The notes under the pieces: model-generated
What the model was told of the DNA's origin: nothing
Database searches by the model: none
What the model saw: only the letters and a program-made list of their open reading frames with translations
Program-made: the position numbers and the translations under genes
Origin: Thalassotalea sediminis
Lineage (GTDB): Bacteria; Pseudomonadota; Gammaproteobacteria; Enterobacterales; Alteromonadaceae
Reading direction: 5' to 3'
Assembly: GCF_030295915.1 (NCBI RefSeq)
Contig: NZ_AP027361.1
Span: 2,480,001-2,544,000, forward strand
Length of the DNA stretch: 64,000 bases
Shown here: positions 1 to 10,619 of the stretch, piece by piece
Layout: the number at the start of each line of letters is the position of its first letter
How positions within the stretch are numbered: the stretch's first letter is position 1

Positions 1-2129
1 ACTGAACGGCGTGAAACATCAATAACATCATGATCTGGCCCTAAACAACATCCGCCACCGCCAACAGGATCAGGCGTACCAGGTATTGATGTAGGATATC
101 TAAAGATAGCTCGTGGACCAACAATATTGGTCTCAAAACCACGCAAGGTATCTGAACCACCACCCGCTCTAAAGTTTTCCCAGAAAGGTAGCATCTGATC
201 ACTACCATTTATCTTATCGTAACCATTACCATAACCTAGATTCAAGCTTGTTTTAAAGCTCCATCCTCTAGCAATAGGGAAATACCACTTCGTATCCAAG
301 TTAATTTTGAAATAATTTGTATCAGAGTTTGGTGTTGTCATCTTATAAGATAACGTTTGTTGAGAACCCGCTGTAGGGAACGTACCACGGTTTAACGTCG
401 AACGTGATATAGCAGCTGTAATGTCAAAGTTATCAAACTCTAAACCAGCATCTGGATCACTTGGATCTGAATATAATTCATAAAAGCGTTGAATTTGTTC
501 GTAAGTTTGTAAACGTGTAATGCCGTTATGTTTGTACCCTAAACCAAAGTTTAATCGCACATACTCATTAATTGGGAAACCAAAGTTAACACCAACACCA
601 TACGTTTTATTATTGTATTCAACTAAGTTAGCGCTACCCGCATCAAACTCGTTATAAAATACAGTTCCACCGAGTGAAATAGCATCTGTAGTAAAGTAAG
701 GGTCAGTGTAAGAAATACTTACAGCACGAGAATAGCTTACCGTGTTAATGTTAAACGCTAAGCGATTACCAGTGCCTAGGAAGTTATTTTGCTGAATACC
801 AGCATTTAAACTTAATTTGGTTGCTGAACCATAACCAATACCCGCCGTAAAAGAACCAGAAGGTTGTTCTTTAACACTAAACTCTATATCAACTAAATCG
901 TCTTCTTCTGGCAGTTGAACCGTTTCAAATTCCACTTCTTCCATGTATGGAAGACGCATTAACCACGCTTTTGAATTCTCGACTAACGCATTTGACAACC
1001 AAGCGCCTTCCATTTGTCGCATTTCACGACGAAGTACGCGATCAGCTGTAACATGATTACCTTTAAAATTGATCCTGTTTACATAAATACGTTTACCAGG
1101 GTCGACAGAGATGGTTAATTTTACCGTTTTATCTTCTTCATTAATTTCAGGAATTGTCGTTACTTTAGGATATGCATAACCAAAGCGACCTAAAAACTTA
1201 CTAATGGTTTCTTCGGTATAGGTAACTTCAGCACCATTATAAAGCTTATCTGCTCGCAATGGATTGATGGCTCTGATTGTCTTTTCAAATCCAGCCATAT
1301 CACCAACAAAATCAACTTCACTTACAGTAAATTGTTCACCTTCATTAACATTAAGCGTAATATAAATTGCTTGTTTATCAGGTGTCATTGACACTTGTGT
1401 CGAATCGACTCGATATTGCAAGTAACCACGATCTAAGTAGTAACTTTCAATCGTTTCCATATCCCCTTGAAGTTTTTGCTTTTGATAACGATCTTGCGCC
1501 ATGAAATCCCACCAAGGAGAATCGTAGGTCAATTCGATTTTTTCAAGCAATTCTTGATCAGAGAACACTTCATTACCAACAACATTTATACGTTGTATAG
1601 CAGCGGCATCACCTTCTTTGAAAACAAATTTCAAATTTACGCGATTTCGAGGCAAGTGGGTAATTTCAGCTTTAACATCAGCGTTGTATTTACCAACACC
1701 GTGATAAAAATCTTCTAAACCAGCCTCTAAATTTGTAATTACCGTGCGATCCAGTGTTTCGCCAACACGAATATCTTGTCCTTCAAGACTTTCAATTAGC
1801 TGCTCTTCTTTAAGATCACTATTACCTTCAAAGGTAATTTCACTAATCGTTTCACGTTCTCTTACTTTGAAGATGACACGGGAACCATCTCGATAAACCG
1901 AGATATCGTTAAAGTGACCTGATTTGTATAAAGACTTTATCGATTGAGAGATACGAAACTCATTTAGCGTATCACCAACGTTAAAAGGTATGTGGGTTAA
2001 CGCGGCACCGAGTGCAACACGTTGTAATCCTTTAACTTGAATGTCTTCTACTTGGAATTCTTCCGCCGCTTGTGCGTGTGTACCCGTGGCAGCTAACATT
2101 ACCGCAAAGGCTATTTTTTTCATCATCAT
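1..2129 (-). CDS. bamA: Outer membrane protein assembly factor BamA (3' end cut by window)
   Basis: This is the central, essential component of the BAM complex, which folds beta-barrel proteins into the outer membrane. About 709 codons are visible; the C-terminal part of the barrel lies beyond the left edge. The protein starts with a signal peptide (KKIAFAVMLAATGTHAQA, then AEEF), followed by five POTRA repeats to about residue 420 and then barrel strands rich in Gly and aromatic residues. Three ATG codons stand in tandem (2129, 2126, 2123), so the exact start is uncertain, and no strong Shine-Dalgarno is seen. It lies 29 nt downstream of rseP, the usual gammaproteobacterial order, so co-transcription is likely. 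Identification is firm; only the 3' end is missing. Confidence 0.96.
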   Translation of the reverse strand, partial: MMMKKIAFAVMLAATGTHAQAAEEFQVEDIQVKGLQRVALGAALTHIPFNVGDTLNEFRISQSIKSLYKSGHFNDISVYRDGSRVIFKVRERETISEITFEGNSDLKEEQLIESLEGQDIRVGETLDRTVITNLEAGLEDFYHGVGKYNADVKAEITHLPRNRVNLKFVFKEGDAAAIQRINVVGNEVFSDQELLEKIELTYDSPWWDFMAQDRYQKQKLQGDMETIESYYLDRGYLQYRVDSTQVSMTPDKQAIYITLNVNEGEQFTVSEVDFVGDMAGFEKTIRAINPLRADKLYNGAEVTYTEETISKFLGRFGYAYPKVTTIPEINEEDKTVKLTISVDPGKRIYVNRINFKGNHVTADRVLRREMRQMEGAWLSNALVENSKAWLMRLPYMEEVEFETVQLPEEDDLVDIEFSVKEQPSGSFTAGIGYGSATKLSLNAGIQQNNFLGTGNRLAFNINTVSYSRAVSISYTDPYFTTDAISLGGTVFYNEFDAGSANLVEYNNKTYGVGVNFGFPINEYVRLNFGLGYKHNGITRLQTYEQIQRFYELYSDPSDPDAGLEFDNFDITAAISRSTLNRGTFPTAGSQQTLSYKMTTPNSDTNYFKINLDTKWYFPIARGWSFKTSLNLGYGNGYDKINGSDQMLPFWENFRAGGGSDTLRGFETNIVGPRAIFRYPTSIPGTPDPVGGGGCCLGPDHDVIDVSRRS

Positions 2130-2158
2130 AAAAACTAAACTTAACTACTTATTGTTAT

Positions 2159-3514
2159 TTATAACCGCGATAAATCATTAAAAAGAGCGATACTCATCAA
2201 GCCCAATATGGCTAGTGTACCAAATTTAAAACCTATTTCTTGTACTTTTTCTGATACCGGCTTACCTGTCAAAAGCTCTATAAAGTAATAAACTAAATGT
2301 CCGCCATCAAGTACTGGTACCGGTAAAATGTTAATTATGCCTAAATTAATACTAATTAGCGCTAAAAAGCCTAAAAAATACACAAAGCCATAACCTGCAT
2401 GATCCCCTGCACCTTGTGCTATTGCGATTGGACCACTTAAATTCTTTACCGATACATCACCAGTCAGTAATTTACCTATCATATCAAAACTTAACGTTAT
2501 CAGTTGCCAAGTTTTGGTAATACTTTGTGTTACAGCATCAAATAAGCCATAAGAAATTTCTATTTGATACGCTTTCGGGTATGGTTCAACTTTCGGTGCT
2601 AACCCTAAATATCCAAATACTCTACCGTTTACATCTCGCGCTTCTGGCGTGGCGTTAATTTTAAATATATTTTCATCACGCTCTACTTCAAGTTCGATGG
2701 TTTGATTAGGATAGGTTTTAATTAGTTCCGTAAATTTTTGCCAACTACCGTTTATTTTTTCATTTTCAACTGAAATGACACGATCACCAACTTTCAACCC
2801 CGCTAATTCAGCTGGACTATTGCTTACAATAACCGAGATCTCATCATAAGTTTTCGGCATGAAGGGACGCAAACCAACGCTTTCTATTGCAGAACCTTTT
2901 TCAGGCGAATATTGCCAGTTTTTGGTATCTAAATTATGTTCACGTAAAGACGCATTATCATTTGAGCGCGTTTTAAGTGTTATGCTTGGTTCGTCCATAT
3001 GAGCAATTAACGCTAAATTTACCGCTTGCCAATCTAACGTTCTACGACCGGCGACTTCGACGATCTCGCTATTTACCTCAACAGCAGCCTTTTCAACTAT
3101 TGAGTCAGTTGTTATTTGGCCGACAACAGGTTTTACACTCGGAACACCCAATAAAAACATTAAATAAAAGGCCGCGATGGCAAAAATAAAATTCGCAGCA
3201 GGTCCAGCAGCCACTATAGCGATTCGTTGATAAACAGATTTACTATTAAACGTTGCTTCTGCATCTTCAGGGTTAACATCATCAACCCTGTCATCTAACA
3301 TTTTTACGTAACCACCAAGTGGTATCATCGCAACTACAAACTCAGTGCCATGCTTATCATACGTACGCCACAACGGTTTACCGAAGCCAATAGCAAATCG
3401 ATGAACTTTGACACCGTTTTTACGCGCAACCCAGAAATGACCATATTCATGTACAGTTATTAAGATACCGAGCGCGATAATAAACGAAAGTAAGTTCCAA
3501 ATAAAATCAATCAT
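2159..3514 (-). CDS. rseP: RseP, site-2 intramembrane zinc protease
   Basis: RseP performs the second cut of anti-sigma factor RseA in the sigma-E envelope stress response and also clears remnant signal peptides in the inner membrane. The zinc motif HEYGH is at residues 22-26 in the first membrane helix, and the second metal-ligand motif LDG is at residues 402-404 in a C-terminal helix. Between them lie two periplasmic PDZ domains; the second contains the stretch [14 protein letters not shown]. The 451-residue length matches the E. coli protein closely. The start codon overlaps the dxr stop as ATGA, which indicates translational coupling within the dxr-rseP-bamA run. Confidence 0.97.
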   Translation of the reverse strand: MIDFIWNLLSFIIALGILITVHEYGHFWVARKNGVKVHRFAIGFGKPLWRTYDKHGTEFVVAMIPLGGYVKMLDDRVDDVNPEDAEATFNSKSVYQRIAIVAAGPAANFIFAIAAFYLMFLLGVPSVKPVVGQITTDSIVEKAAVEVNSEIVEVAGRRTLDWQAVNLALIAHMDEPSITLKTRSNDNASLREHNLDTKNWQYSPEKGSAIESVGLRPFMPKTYDEISVIVSNSPAELAGLKVGDRVISVENEKINGSWQKFTELIKTYPNQTIELEVERDENIFKINATPEARDVNGRVFGYLGLAPKVEPYPKAYQIEISYGLFDAVTQSITKTWQLITLSFDMIGKLLTGDVSVKNLSGPIAIAQGAGDHAGYGFVYFLGFLALISINLGIINILPVPVLDGGHLVYYFIELLTGKPVSEKVQEIGFKFGTLAILGLMSIALFNDLSRL

Positions 3515-4731
3515 AAATGCTCGACCTTATACGCTTGAACAAGCTCTGTTACCTTTTGCATAGCATATTCTCGAACTGCTGCATCCAATGCAATTACCTC
3601 TTCTATTGACTCTACCTGATGTAAGACAAATTTTTTCACACAAGTTTCATTTATTTTGTATATATCGGTAAATTTAATTTCTTCTGCTAAAAATGCAGCA
3701 ACAGCAATTTCATTGCTAGCATTTAACGCTGTGCATGCCCCTTGACCATATGAACAAGCGTCTATCGCAAGTTTGAGGTTTGGATAGCGTTTAAAATCAG
3801 GCTTTTCAAATTCAAACGAAGTCGTACTGAAAAAATCTAATGGTTTTACACCTGCATCAATTCTATCAGGAAAGGCTAACGCATGCGCTATAGGGGTACG
3901 CATATCAGGATTCCCCATTTGTGCTAATACCGTTCCGTCTTTGTACTGCACCATTGAATGTATCGTACTTTGCGGGTGTAACACTACTTGAATATCATCT
4001 GGCGAGAGATTAAATAGCCATTTAGCTTCAATAAACTCAAGGCCTTTATTCATCATGGTGGCTGAATCAACTGATATTTTTTTACCCATATCCCAGTTAG
4101 GGTGTGCACAAGCTTGTGCAGGCGTAACATCTGAAAAAGTTGCTATATCGAGAGTACGAAATGGACCACCAGAACCAGTAAGTAACACTTTACTGACACC
4201 ATTTTCCGCTAATTGACAGCTTCCGACTTGTTGCTGCGCATTAATAGGTAAACATTGAAATATCGCGTTATGCTCACTATCTATCGGTAATAATTCTGCT
4301 CCTGACTCCGCTAATGCATCAATAAATATTTGCCCAGAAGTTACTAGTGCTTCTTTATTGGCCAACAATACCCTTTTACCTGCTTTTACAGCGGCAAGTG
4401 TAGGAACAAGACCTGAAGCACCAACGATAGCAGCCATAACAGTATCTATAGTGCCGCATTCTACAAGGTCTACTAATGCATCTGCACCATGAGTCACTTT
4501 AATATGTTCTAAACCAAGTTCTGTCAACTTCTGACTAAGTAAAAGCGCAGCCTCTTGGTTTACCAGTACAACGCTTTTAGGTAAAAACTGTTGGCATTGT
4601 TCAAGCATTAGTTCAACATTACTATTTGCGGCAAGCGAAACAACATTAAATTTATCAAGGTGTCGAGCGATCACATCCAGTGTATTCGTACCGATAGAAC
4701 CTGTTGAACCTAAAATGGAAATGTTACGCAT
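3511..4731 (-). CDS. dxr: 1-deoxy-D-xylulose 5-phosphate reductoisomerase
   Basis: This cytosolic enzyme converts DXP to 2-C-methyl-D-erythritol 4-phosphate using NADPH, the first committed step of the non-mevalonate isoprenoid pathway. The N-terminus has the NADPH-binding motif [13 protein letters not shown], and the middle contains the metal-binding stretch with [12 protein letters not shown] and the NKGLEFIEA motif. It has 406 residues, slightly longer than E. coli Dxr (398). It overlaps rseP by 4 nt and begins 7 nt after cdsA, so it sits in a tight operon with uppS and cdsA, linking isoprenoid supply to lipid-carrier and phospholipid synthesis. Confidence 0.97.
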   Translation of the reverse strand: MRNISILGSTGSIGTNTLDVIARHLDKFNVVSLAANSNVELMLEQCQQFLPKSVVLVNQEAALLLSQKLTELGLEHIKVTHGADALVDLVECGTIDTVMAAIVGASGLVPTLAAVKAGKRVLLANKEALVTSGQIFIDALAESGAELLPIDSEHNAIFQCLPINAQQQVGSCQLAENGVSKVLLTGSGGPFRTLDIATFSDVTPAQACAHPNWDMGKKISVDSATMMNKGLEFIEAKWLFNLSPDDIQVVLHPQSTIHSMVQYKDGTVLAQMGNPDMRTPIAHALAFPDRIDAGVKPLDFFSTTSFEFEKPDFKRYPNLKLAIDACSYGQGACTALNASNEIAVAAFLAEEIKFTDIYKINETCVKKFVLHQVESIEEVIALDAAVREYAMQKVTELVQAYKVEHL

Positions 4732-4738
4732 ATTACTA

Positions 4739-5608
4739 TTACGACCAACCTAAAAACGCATAACAAAGTGCAAAGATTGGTGCCGTTGCCGTTAAACTAT
4801 CAATTCGATCTAGCACACCACCATGACCTGGTAAAATTGAGCCACTATCTTTAATTCCCGCTTGACGCTTAAACATACTTTCATTCAAGTCACCCAATAC
4901 TGAGATAGTGGTAATCAAAGCGGTAACACCAATGGCAACAATATATTGCTGTAATTGCCATTGTAGAAAATAACCTGCGATGGCAATTAAAATACTGGCA
5001 AAAATTACACCGCCTATGAAACCTTCCATAGTTTTACCCGGACTGACATTAGGCATCAATTTATGCTTACCAATTGCTTTACCAACGAAGTATGCGCCAA
5101 TATCAGCAGCCCAAACCATGAGAAATAAAAACATAATAAGTTGTGCACCATGGTAAGGATCATCTTGATAATGATTGGTTCTTAGTACCATAAAGGCAAG
5201 CCACGTAGGTACTAATGTTAACCAACCAAACAATCCACGAACAGAGCGATGACTCGACCAAAATTTACTATAACGAGGGTATAAAAATGTTAATGTTGCA
5301 GAGAGTAGCCACCAAAAGACAGCAAGCCAAAGGAGGTATTGTACATTTTGATTCAACACCATTGGCTCTTGCCAAAGTTGAAGCAAAGGAATTTGATACC
5401 ACAAAATAGAAATTAAACTCACCGTAGCAATGACGAACGCCAAACGACGACGGTTGTTTTTGAAGCCCATGAGCGGCCCCCATTCCCAGGCACCAATAGC
5501 CATTATTACCATAATAAAATAGGCAAAATGTTCTAATGACATATAGAAAATTGCCCATATTGCTAAAGGGGCTAATGCCAAAGCTGTCATAATACGTTTT
5601 AATAACAA
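4739..5608 (-). CDS. cdsA: Phosphatidate cytidylyltransferase (CDP-diglyceride synthase)
   Basis: CdsA makes CDP-diacylglycerol from CTP and phosphatidic acid, the branch point of all phospholipid synthesis, in the inner membrane. The 289-residue protein has about seven to eight hydrophobic helices. Near its C-terminus it carries the family signature S-M-F-K-R-x4-K-D-S-G-x2-L-P-G-H-G-G-x-L-D-R. It lies between uppS (33 nt upstream) and dxr (7 nt downstream), the standard gammaproteobacterial arrangement. The start is an ATG at 5608. Confidence 0.97.
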   Translation of the reverse strand: MLLKRIMTALALAPLAIWAIFYMSLEHFAYFIMVIMAIGAWEWGPLMGFKNNRRRLAFVIATVSLISILWYQIPLLQLWQEPMVLNQNVQYLLWLAVFWWLLSATLTFLYPRYSKFWSSHRSVRGLFGWLTLVPTWLAFMVLRTNHYQDDPYHGAQLIMFLFLMVWAADIGAYFVGKAIGKHKLMPNVSPGKTMEGFIGGVIFASILIAIAGYFLQWQLQQYIVAIGVTALITTISVLGDLNESMFKRQAGIKDSGSILPGHGGVLDRIDSLTATAPIFALCYAFLGWS

Positions 5609-5640
5609 AAGATAACCCTTATAAATGTAATTGTTGGTTG

Positions 5641-6393
5641 TTATCTGTTTTCCTTAACTTGGTCACCTGTTTGACCAAAGCGCCTTTCTCGGTCGCTAAA
5701 AGTTGCCAACGCTTCAATGAACGCTTGTTCTTGAAAGTCCGGCCATAAAGTATCGGTAAAATAAAACTCAGCATACGCAGCTTGCCATAAAAGAAAGTTA
5801 CTTATGCGAAAATCCCCACCAGTACGAATCAACAAATCTAACTCTGGTAAGCCTACTAGACTGGTATGCTCATCAAAACACGATTCTGTTATATCATCTA
5901 TTGCCAATGTGCCTTCTTGCACTTCTCGCGCAATATTTTGCGCTGCATTTGTGATATCCCAACGACCACCATAATTTGCCGCCACAGACAATACCATGGC
6001 ATCGTTAGATTGTGTTAGTGTTTCTGCAGCTGATATTTTATCTTGCAATGAAGCTGAGAATTTAGAAGTGTCCCCAATGACTTGAAAGCGAATGTTGTTT
6101 TTATGTAGTTTTTTCACTTCTCGTGTTAACACTAACATAAAAAGATCCATTAATACGCCAACTTCCTGTTCAGGTCGACGCCAATTTTCGCTACTAAAAG
6201 CAAATAATGTTAACGCTTTGACACCTTGCTTTCGAGCAGTTGATACAACAGCTCTTACTGACTCTACACCATTTTTATGGCCAACAACGCGCGTTTTACC
6301 ACGTTGCTGTGCCCAACGACCATTACCGTCCATAATAATGGCAACATGTTGCGGGACAAGTTTGCTACTGTCAGCATTTACAGATTGTGACAC
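5641..6393 (-). CDS. uppS: Undecaprenyl diphosphate synthase (cis-prenyltransferase)
   Basis: UppS condenses eight isopentenyl diphosphates onto farnesyl diphosphate to give the C55 carrier lipid for peptidoglycan and O-antigen synthesis. The signature MDGNGRWAQQRG is present, with the catalytic Asp at residue 22, and the distal motif RTGGDFRISNFLLWQAAYAEF is present with its conserved arginine. I chose the GTG start at 6393 because GGAG lies 5 nt upstream and the resulting 250 residues fit the family (about 253). A longer reading from a TTG at 6417 adds eight residues without a better ribosome site. It begins the run into cdsA, dxr, rseP and bamA. Confidence 0.95.
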   Translation of the reverse strand: MSQSVNADSSKLVPQHVAIIMDGNGRWAQQRGKTRVVGHKNGVESVRAVVSTARKQGVKALTLFAFSSENWRRPEQEVGVLMDLFMLVLTREVKKLHKNNIRFQVIGDTSKFSASLQDKISAAETLTQSNDAMVLSVAANYGGRWDITNAAQNIAREVQEGTLAIDDITESCFDEHTSLVGLPELDLLIRTGGDFRISNFLLWQAAYAEFYFTDTLWPDFQEQAFIEALATFSDRERRFGQTGDQVKENR

Positions 6394-6471
6394 AAAAACT
6401 CCATTGACAATCAACAAGATAATAAAAAACGCCGCAGGTGAAACTGCGACGTTATCTAGTACTTAATACGA

Positions 6472-7029
6472 TTAAATTTCCATTAATTCGGCTTCTTTAT
6501 CAGCAAGAATTTCATCTACTTGCTTGATATAAGTATCCGTGATTTTTTGCACTTCATCCTCTGCTTGGTGCATTTCGTCATCACTAATTTCTTTGTCTTT
6601 ATTTAATGACTTAATATCGGAATTTGCGTCACGACGAATATTGCGAATAGCAATTTTACCATTTTCACCTTCGCCTTTAACGACTTTAACTAAGTCTTTA
6701 CGACGTTCTTCAGTTAATGGTGGCAAAGGAATACGAATCAATGTGCCTTGCGATGAAGGATTTAATCCTAAATCAGACGCCATAATCGCTTTTTCTACTG
6801 CAGCAATCATGCTTTTATCAAAAACAGTTACCGCAATTGTACGAGCATCAGGTACAGAAACATTACCGACTTGATTAAGCGGCGTATCAACACCGTAATA
6901 CTCAATCGTTATATTATCTAAAAGTGAAGTATGGGCGCGGCCAGTTCTTACTTTATTTAAGCTACCTTTTAATGATTCAATGCTTTTTGCCATGCGTTCT
7001 TGCGCATCTTGTTTGATTTCTTCAATCAC
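6472..7029 (-). CDS. frr: Ribosome recycling factor
   Basis: RRF works with EF-G to split the post-termination ribosome complex. The 185-residue length equals that of E. coli RRF. The protein has the expected pattern: an N-terminal helix, then the [19 protein letters not shown] stretch that enters the second domain, and a long C-terminal helical bundle rich in charged residues. It lies 24 nt downstream of pyrH, the conserved pyrH-frr pairing. Confidence 0.97.
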   Translation of the reverse strand: MIEEIKQDAQERMAKSIESLKGSLNKVRTGRAHTSLLDNITIEYYGVDTPLNQVGNVSVPDARTIAVTVFDKSMIAAVEKAIMASDLGLNPSSQGTLIRIPLPPLTEERRKDLVKVVKGEGENGKIAIRNIRRDANSDIKSLNKDKEISDDEMHQAEDEVQKITDTYIKQVDEILADKEAELMEI

Positions 7030-7053
7030 AATGATAATCCTTAGTTTTTACGA

Positions 7054-7794
7054 TTATGCTAAATTCTCTGCATGATCAATGGTCGTACCTTCTTCATCGC
7101 CCATAATCACGGATTTTAATGCACCTGGCTTATTCATGTTAAAAACACGAATCGGCATACTATGATCTCGTGCCAAGGTAAATGCCGCCAAATCCATTAC
7201 TTTTAATTCTTTTTCTAAGACTTCTTGATACGTTAAGTGTTGATAAAGTACAGCTTCTGGATTTTTAACGGGATCATCAGAATATATACCATCTACTTTT
7301 GTTGCTTTTAATACCGCATCGGCTTCGATTTCAATACCACGAAGACAAGCGGCTGAATCTGTAGTAAAAAATGGGTTACCCGTACCGGCGCTAAAAATAA
7401 CCACACGGCCAGATTTCAACAAGCTGATTGCTTCAGCCCAATTATAAGTATCACAAACGCCTGCTAAATCAATTGCCGACATCAGGCGTGCATTAACAAA
7501 TGCTCTATGTAGCGCATCACGCATTGCTAAGCCGTTCATCACTGTTGCTAGCATTCCCATTTGGTCACCGACTACTCGGTTCATACCCGCTTCGGCAAGA
7601 CCTGCACCACGGAATAAATTACCACCACCAATAACCAAACCTACTTGGATATCCATTTCGACAAGTTCTTTAATTTCTTGTGCCATGCGATCCAAAATTT
7701 TAGGATCAATACCGAATCCCTCATCGCCCATTAAGGCTTCACCACTGAGTTTTAATAGGATGCGACGATATGTTGGTTTAGGATTGGTGCTCAT
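7054..7794 (-). CDS. pyrH: UMP kinase
   Basis: PyrH phosphorylates UMP to UDP in pyrimidine nucleotide synthesis and belongs to the amino-acid-kinase fold. Visible motifs are the N-terminal phosphate-binding [16 protein letters not shown], the glycine-rich [12 protein letters not shown], and the C-terminal stretch [16 protein letters not shown]. It has 246 residues, close to E. coli PyrH (241). A strong terminator separates it from tsf upstream, so it is probably served by read-through plus its own promoter in the 150-nt gap. Confidence 0.97.
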   Translation of the reverse strand: MSTNPKPTYRRILLKLSGEALMGDEGFGIDPKILDRMAQEIKELVEMDIQVGLVIGGGNLFRGAGLAEAGMNRVVGDQMGMLATVMNGLAMRDALHRAFVNARLMSAIDLAGVCDTYNWAEAISLLKSGRVVIFSAGTGNPFFTTDSAACLRGIEIEADAVLKATKVDGIYSDDPVKNPEAVLYQHLTYQEVLEKELKVMDLAAFTLARDHSMPIRVFNMNKPGALKSVIMGDEEGTTIDHAENLA

Positions 7795-7835
7795 AAATTA
7801 AACATTCCTGTGTTGATGTAATGCCAATATTTCAG

Positions 7836-7875
7836 ATAAAAAAATAGCCACAGTCAAATGACCGCGGCTATTTTA
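7836..7875 (-). terminator. Rho-independent terminator after tsf
   Basis: Complementary arms AAAATAGCC (7841-7849) and GGCTATTTT (7866-7874) enclose a partly paired inner stem. On the minus strand the hairpin is followed by a run of seven T. It lies between tsf and pyrH and should end most rpsB-tsf transcripts. Confidence 0.8.
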
Positions 7876-7948
7876 ATACGTTTAGCGAACTATCGGAAGT
7901 CTAAATAATAAAAAGAGTTTATTCACTCAATTATTAGCCGACTTTCGA

Positions 7949-8785
7949 TTAAGATTTAGCCGCTGCGATTTGCGCTTCAACTTCAGCTGCGAAATCTTCT
8001 TCTTTTCTCTCAATACCTTCACCCACTTCTAAGCGAACGAATGTAGAAACAGAAACGCCTTTCTCTTTAAGAACATCACCAACAGAACGCTTTGGTTCCA
8101 TGATAAATGCTTGGCCAGTCAATGAGATTTCACCAGTGAACTTCTTCATACGACCTGTAACCATTTTCTCAGCGATTTCAGCAGGCTTACCTTCATTCAT
8201 CGCGATATCAATTTGGATTGCTTTCTCTTTCTCTACAACTTCTGCAGGTACGTCTTCTGGATTAACGTACTCAGGCTTAGAAGCAGCAACATGCATTGCA
8301 ACATGCTTAAGAGACTCTGCGTCACCTTCACCGGCAACAACAACACCAATTTTTGCACCATGCTTATAAGATGCTAAAGTAGCACCTTCAACATATGCTA
8401 CACGGCGTACATTGATGTTCTCACCAATTTTAGCTACAAGCGCAACACGTTTTTCTTCGAACTGTGCTTGTAAATCTTCAATTGAAAGTTTGCCAGCAGC
8501 TGCAGCTTCAGCAACTTCATTAGCAAAGGCTAAAAAGTTTTCATCTTTAGCAACAAAGTCAGTTTGACAGTTAACTTCTACTAATGCGCCATCTTTGATA
8601 ATGATTTGACCTTCAGCAGCAATGTTACCAGCTTTTTTAGCCGCTTTTGCTTGACCTGATTTACGCATATTTTCAATTGCTAAATCAATATCACCGTTTG
8701 TTTCTTGTAAGGCTTTCTTACAATCCATCATACCGGCGCCAGTACGTTCACGTAATTCTTTAACTTGAGCAGCAGTAATTGCCAT
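7949..8785 (-). CDS. tsf: Translation elongation factor EF-Ts
   Basis: EF-Ts recycles EF-Tu by releasing GDP. The N-terminal UBA-like segment ([16 protein letters not shown]) is followed by the conserved [10 protein letters not shown] motif, which contacts EF-Tu, and a helical dimerisation region. The 278-residue length fits the family (283 in E. coli). It is the second gene of the rpsB-tsf operon, separated from rpsB by 90 nt that contain a hairpin. Confidence 0.98.
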   Translation of the reverse strand: MAITAAQVKELRERTGAGMMDCKKALQETNGDIDLAIENMRKSGQAKAAKKAGNIAAEGQIIIKDGALVEVNCQTDFVAKDENFLAFANEVAEAAAAGKLSIEDLQAQFEEKRVALVAKIGENINVRRVAYVEGATLASYKHGAKIGVVVAGEGDAESLKHVAMHVAASKPEYVNPEDVPAEVVEKEKAIQIDIAMNEGKPAEIAEKMVTGRMKKFTGEISLTGQAFIMEPKRSVGDVLKEKGVSVSTFVRLEVGEGIERKEEDFAAEVEAQIAAAKS

Positions 8786-8823
8786 GAGTTAATTCCTCGA
8801 AATTCAAATAAGTTTTAATAGAT

Positions 8824-8852
8824 TGCCATATCAGCATTAAACTAATATGGCA
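8824..8852 (-). promoter_or_regulatory. Hairpin in the rpsB-tsf spacer
   Basis: The arms TGCCATAT (8824-8831) and ATATGGCA (8845-8852) form a perfect 8-bp stem with a 13-nt loop. No T tract follows on the minus strand, so it looks more like an attenuating or RNA-stabilising structure that could set the S2:EF-Ts ratio than a terminator. The role is inferred from position only. Confidence 0.5.
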
Positions 8853-8875
8853 GTCGACATGCATTGAAAAGTGAA

Positions 8876-9604
8876 TTATTCAGCTTCTACGAAACCGTCT
8901 TTTTCAGCTTGAACAACGATGTTTTGCTCACGACCTTCTAAAACTGCATTAGCAGCAGAATCAGTGTATAAGGTTACTGCACGAATTGCGTCGTCGTTAC
9001 CTGGAACAATGTAGTCAATACCATCTGGGTTAGAGTTAGTATCAACAACAGCGATTACAGGAATACCTAGGTTGTTTGCTTCTTTAACAGCAATGTGTTC
9101 GTGATCAGCATCAATGATGAAGATAGCGTCTGGTAAGCCACCCATGTTCTTGATACCACCAAGGCTTTTTTCAAGCTTTTCCATTTCACGAGTACGCATT
9201 AACGCTTCTTTCTTAGTCAATGCTTCGAAAGTACCGTCAGTGCTTTGCGTTTCAAGCTCTTTCAAACGTTTGATTGATTGACGAACTGTTTTCCAGTTAG
9301 TCAACATACCACCTAACCAACGGTGATTTACGTAAAATTGGTCACACTTAATTGCAGCTTCTTTGATTGATTCACTTGCAGCACGCTTTGTACCAACAAA
9401 TAAAACTTTACCTTTCTTAGAAGAAACACCTGATAAGAAAGACAATGCATCGTTAAACATTGGAACAGTTTGCTCTAAGTTGATGATATGAACTTTATCA
9501 CGAGCACCAAAAATGTAAGATTTCATTTTTGGGTTCCAGTAACGAGTTTTGTGACCGAAGTGAACACCTGCTTTAAGCATGTCACGCATAGATACGTTTG
9601 GCAT
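8876..9604 (-). CDS. rpsB: 30S ribosomal protein S2
   Basis: S2 is a late-assembling small-subunit protein needed to recruit S1. The N-terminus [22 protein letters not shown] and the stretch [14 protein letters not shown] are highly conserved S2 signatures. It has 242 residues (E. coli 241). AAGG lies shortly upstream of the ATG at 9604. It is first in the operon and is preceded by a structured leader that probably mediates autoregulation. Confidence 0.98.
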   Translation of the reverse strand: MPNVSMRDMLKAGVHFGHKTRYWNPKMKSYIFGARDKVHIINLEQTVPMFNDALSFLSGVSSKKGKVLFVGTKRAASESIKEAAIKCDQFYVNHRWLGGMLTNWKTVRQSIKRLKELETQSTDGTFEALTKKEALMRTREMEKLEKSLGGIKNMGGLPDAIFIIDADHEHIAVKEANNLGIPVIAVVDTNSNPDGIDYIVPGNDDAIRAVTLYTDSAANAVLEGREQNIVVQAEKDGFVEAE

Positions 9605-9776
9605 AATATTTTCCTTTTGGGGTTAAGCGTCCATACACTCAATATATACGACACGTTAATCGTGCACCCCGATATATCTTTGCTAAGTGTATGTGAGTTT
9701 ATGTTTAAGTAATCTTAGCGATTACTTCGTTTATGCGAAACAAACGCAATAACAGTTAATCTGTATAGAACGTCAA
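9605..9776 (-). promoter_or_regulatory. rpsB promoter and structured 5' leader
   Basis: On the minus strand a candidate -35 (TTGACG, 9771-9776) lies 17-18 nt from a weak -10 (TTATT around 9748-9752). The leader holds a long interrupted hairpin. Its outer arms are at 9632-9639 and 9686-9693 (CATACACT/AGTGTATG), and its inner stem is at 9652-9655 and 9661-9664 (CACG/CGTG). rpsB leaders in gammaproteobacteria are known targets of S2 feedback; that this one works the same way is inferred. Confidence 0.55.
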
Positions 9777-9943
9777 TTTCAGCGCCGCACTTTATACCAT
9801 AGTGTGGGATAATTGAACAGTATTTTTTCTCGTCTTATCTTTTTGTAAATATAATTAGGTGAAATGTAATGATATAACGGATGCATATTGGCAGTATTCG
9901 CGATAAAATTACCTTATTCTTAAATAAAAGATTCATTAATTAT

Positions 9944-10549
9944 ATGTCTGCAGAAATCTATTTTTTATATGACAGTCACTGCCCTTGGAGTTACGCGGCC
10001 ACCCCGTTACTAACAGAAATTGCAAAGGCGCGAAAAGACATCAGTATTCATACTTTACATTGTTCTTATTACGATGGCCTTGACCATATTGATAGCAAAG
10101 TCTTAAAAGAAATCGAACGTTTATCTACTGTTAAGTTTACACCAGCATATAAAAGCCAATGTGAACGAGGGCAAGATTCAACACTTGCAAGTAATTTAAT
10201 GAGTTGGGTTGAGCAAAAAGCACATGGAAAAGCATTGCCCTTATTGGAAGCCTTACAAGAGCAGCATTTTAAATATGGCAATTTACTTCGCAATCAAGAC
10301 GATGTAAAAGATGTCATCAATACATTAAAACTATCGCCACCAGCCAAGAGTTTAAAATCGGAAAAGCTGTGTAAAGAAGCAGAATTTGCCTTAGGTGATA
10401 TTGAAGAAATACAGAAAATTATTGGCACAAAGGCGATTCCCGCTTTGCTTTTAGCCATTGACGACGAACTAATCTTGTTAAACCATAATTTATATATTGG
10501 TCAGCCAGAAAAAATCATAGATGCTATCGCCCTTGAGTTAGGTGAATAG
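9944..10549 (+). CDS. DsbA-family thioredoxin-fold protein
   Basis: This predicted cytosolic protein of 201 residues resembles the DsbA/FrnE group (COG3531-like). The first strand EIYFLYDSHCPWSYA carries the active-site position as CPWS, with one cysteine only, and the cis-proline loop is recognisable as GTKAIPALLL. No signal peptide is seen. I prefer the ATG at 9944, which puts the active site at residue 13 as usual in the family; an in-frame ATG at 9881 would add 21 residues, and neither start has a clear Shine-Dalgarno. It converges on rpsO with a shared terminator. A redox, isomerase or glutathione-S-transferase-kappa-like role is possible, and the substrate is unknown. Confidence 0.75.
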   Translation: MSAEIYFLYDSHCPWSYAATPLLTEIAKARKDISIHTLHCSYYDGLDHIDSKVLKEIERLSTVKFTPAYKSQCERGQDSTLASNLMSWVEQKAHGKALPLLEALQEQHFKYGNLLRNQDDVKDVINTLKLSPPAKSLKSEKLCKEAEFALGDIEEIQKIIGTKAIPALLLAIDDELILLNHNLYIGQPEKIIDAIALELGE

Positions 10550-10573
10550 TACAAATTTTATATCTTAGGATAT

Positions 10574-10603
10574 AAAAAAGGAGCCTACTGGCTCCTTTTT
10601 TTT
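10574..10603. terminator. Bidirectional terminator between the DsbA-like gene and rpsO
   Basis: The arms AAAAAAGGAGCC (10574-10585) and GGCTCC plus eight T (10590-10603) enclose a TACT loop. The poly-A and poly-T flanks make it functional on both strands, serving the two convergent genes. Confidence 0.9.
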
Positions 10604-10619
10604 ATTAAATCATCATCGA

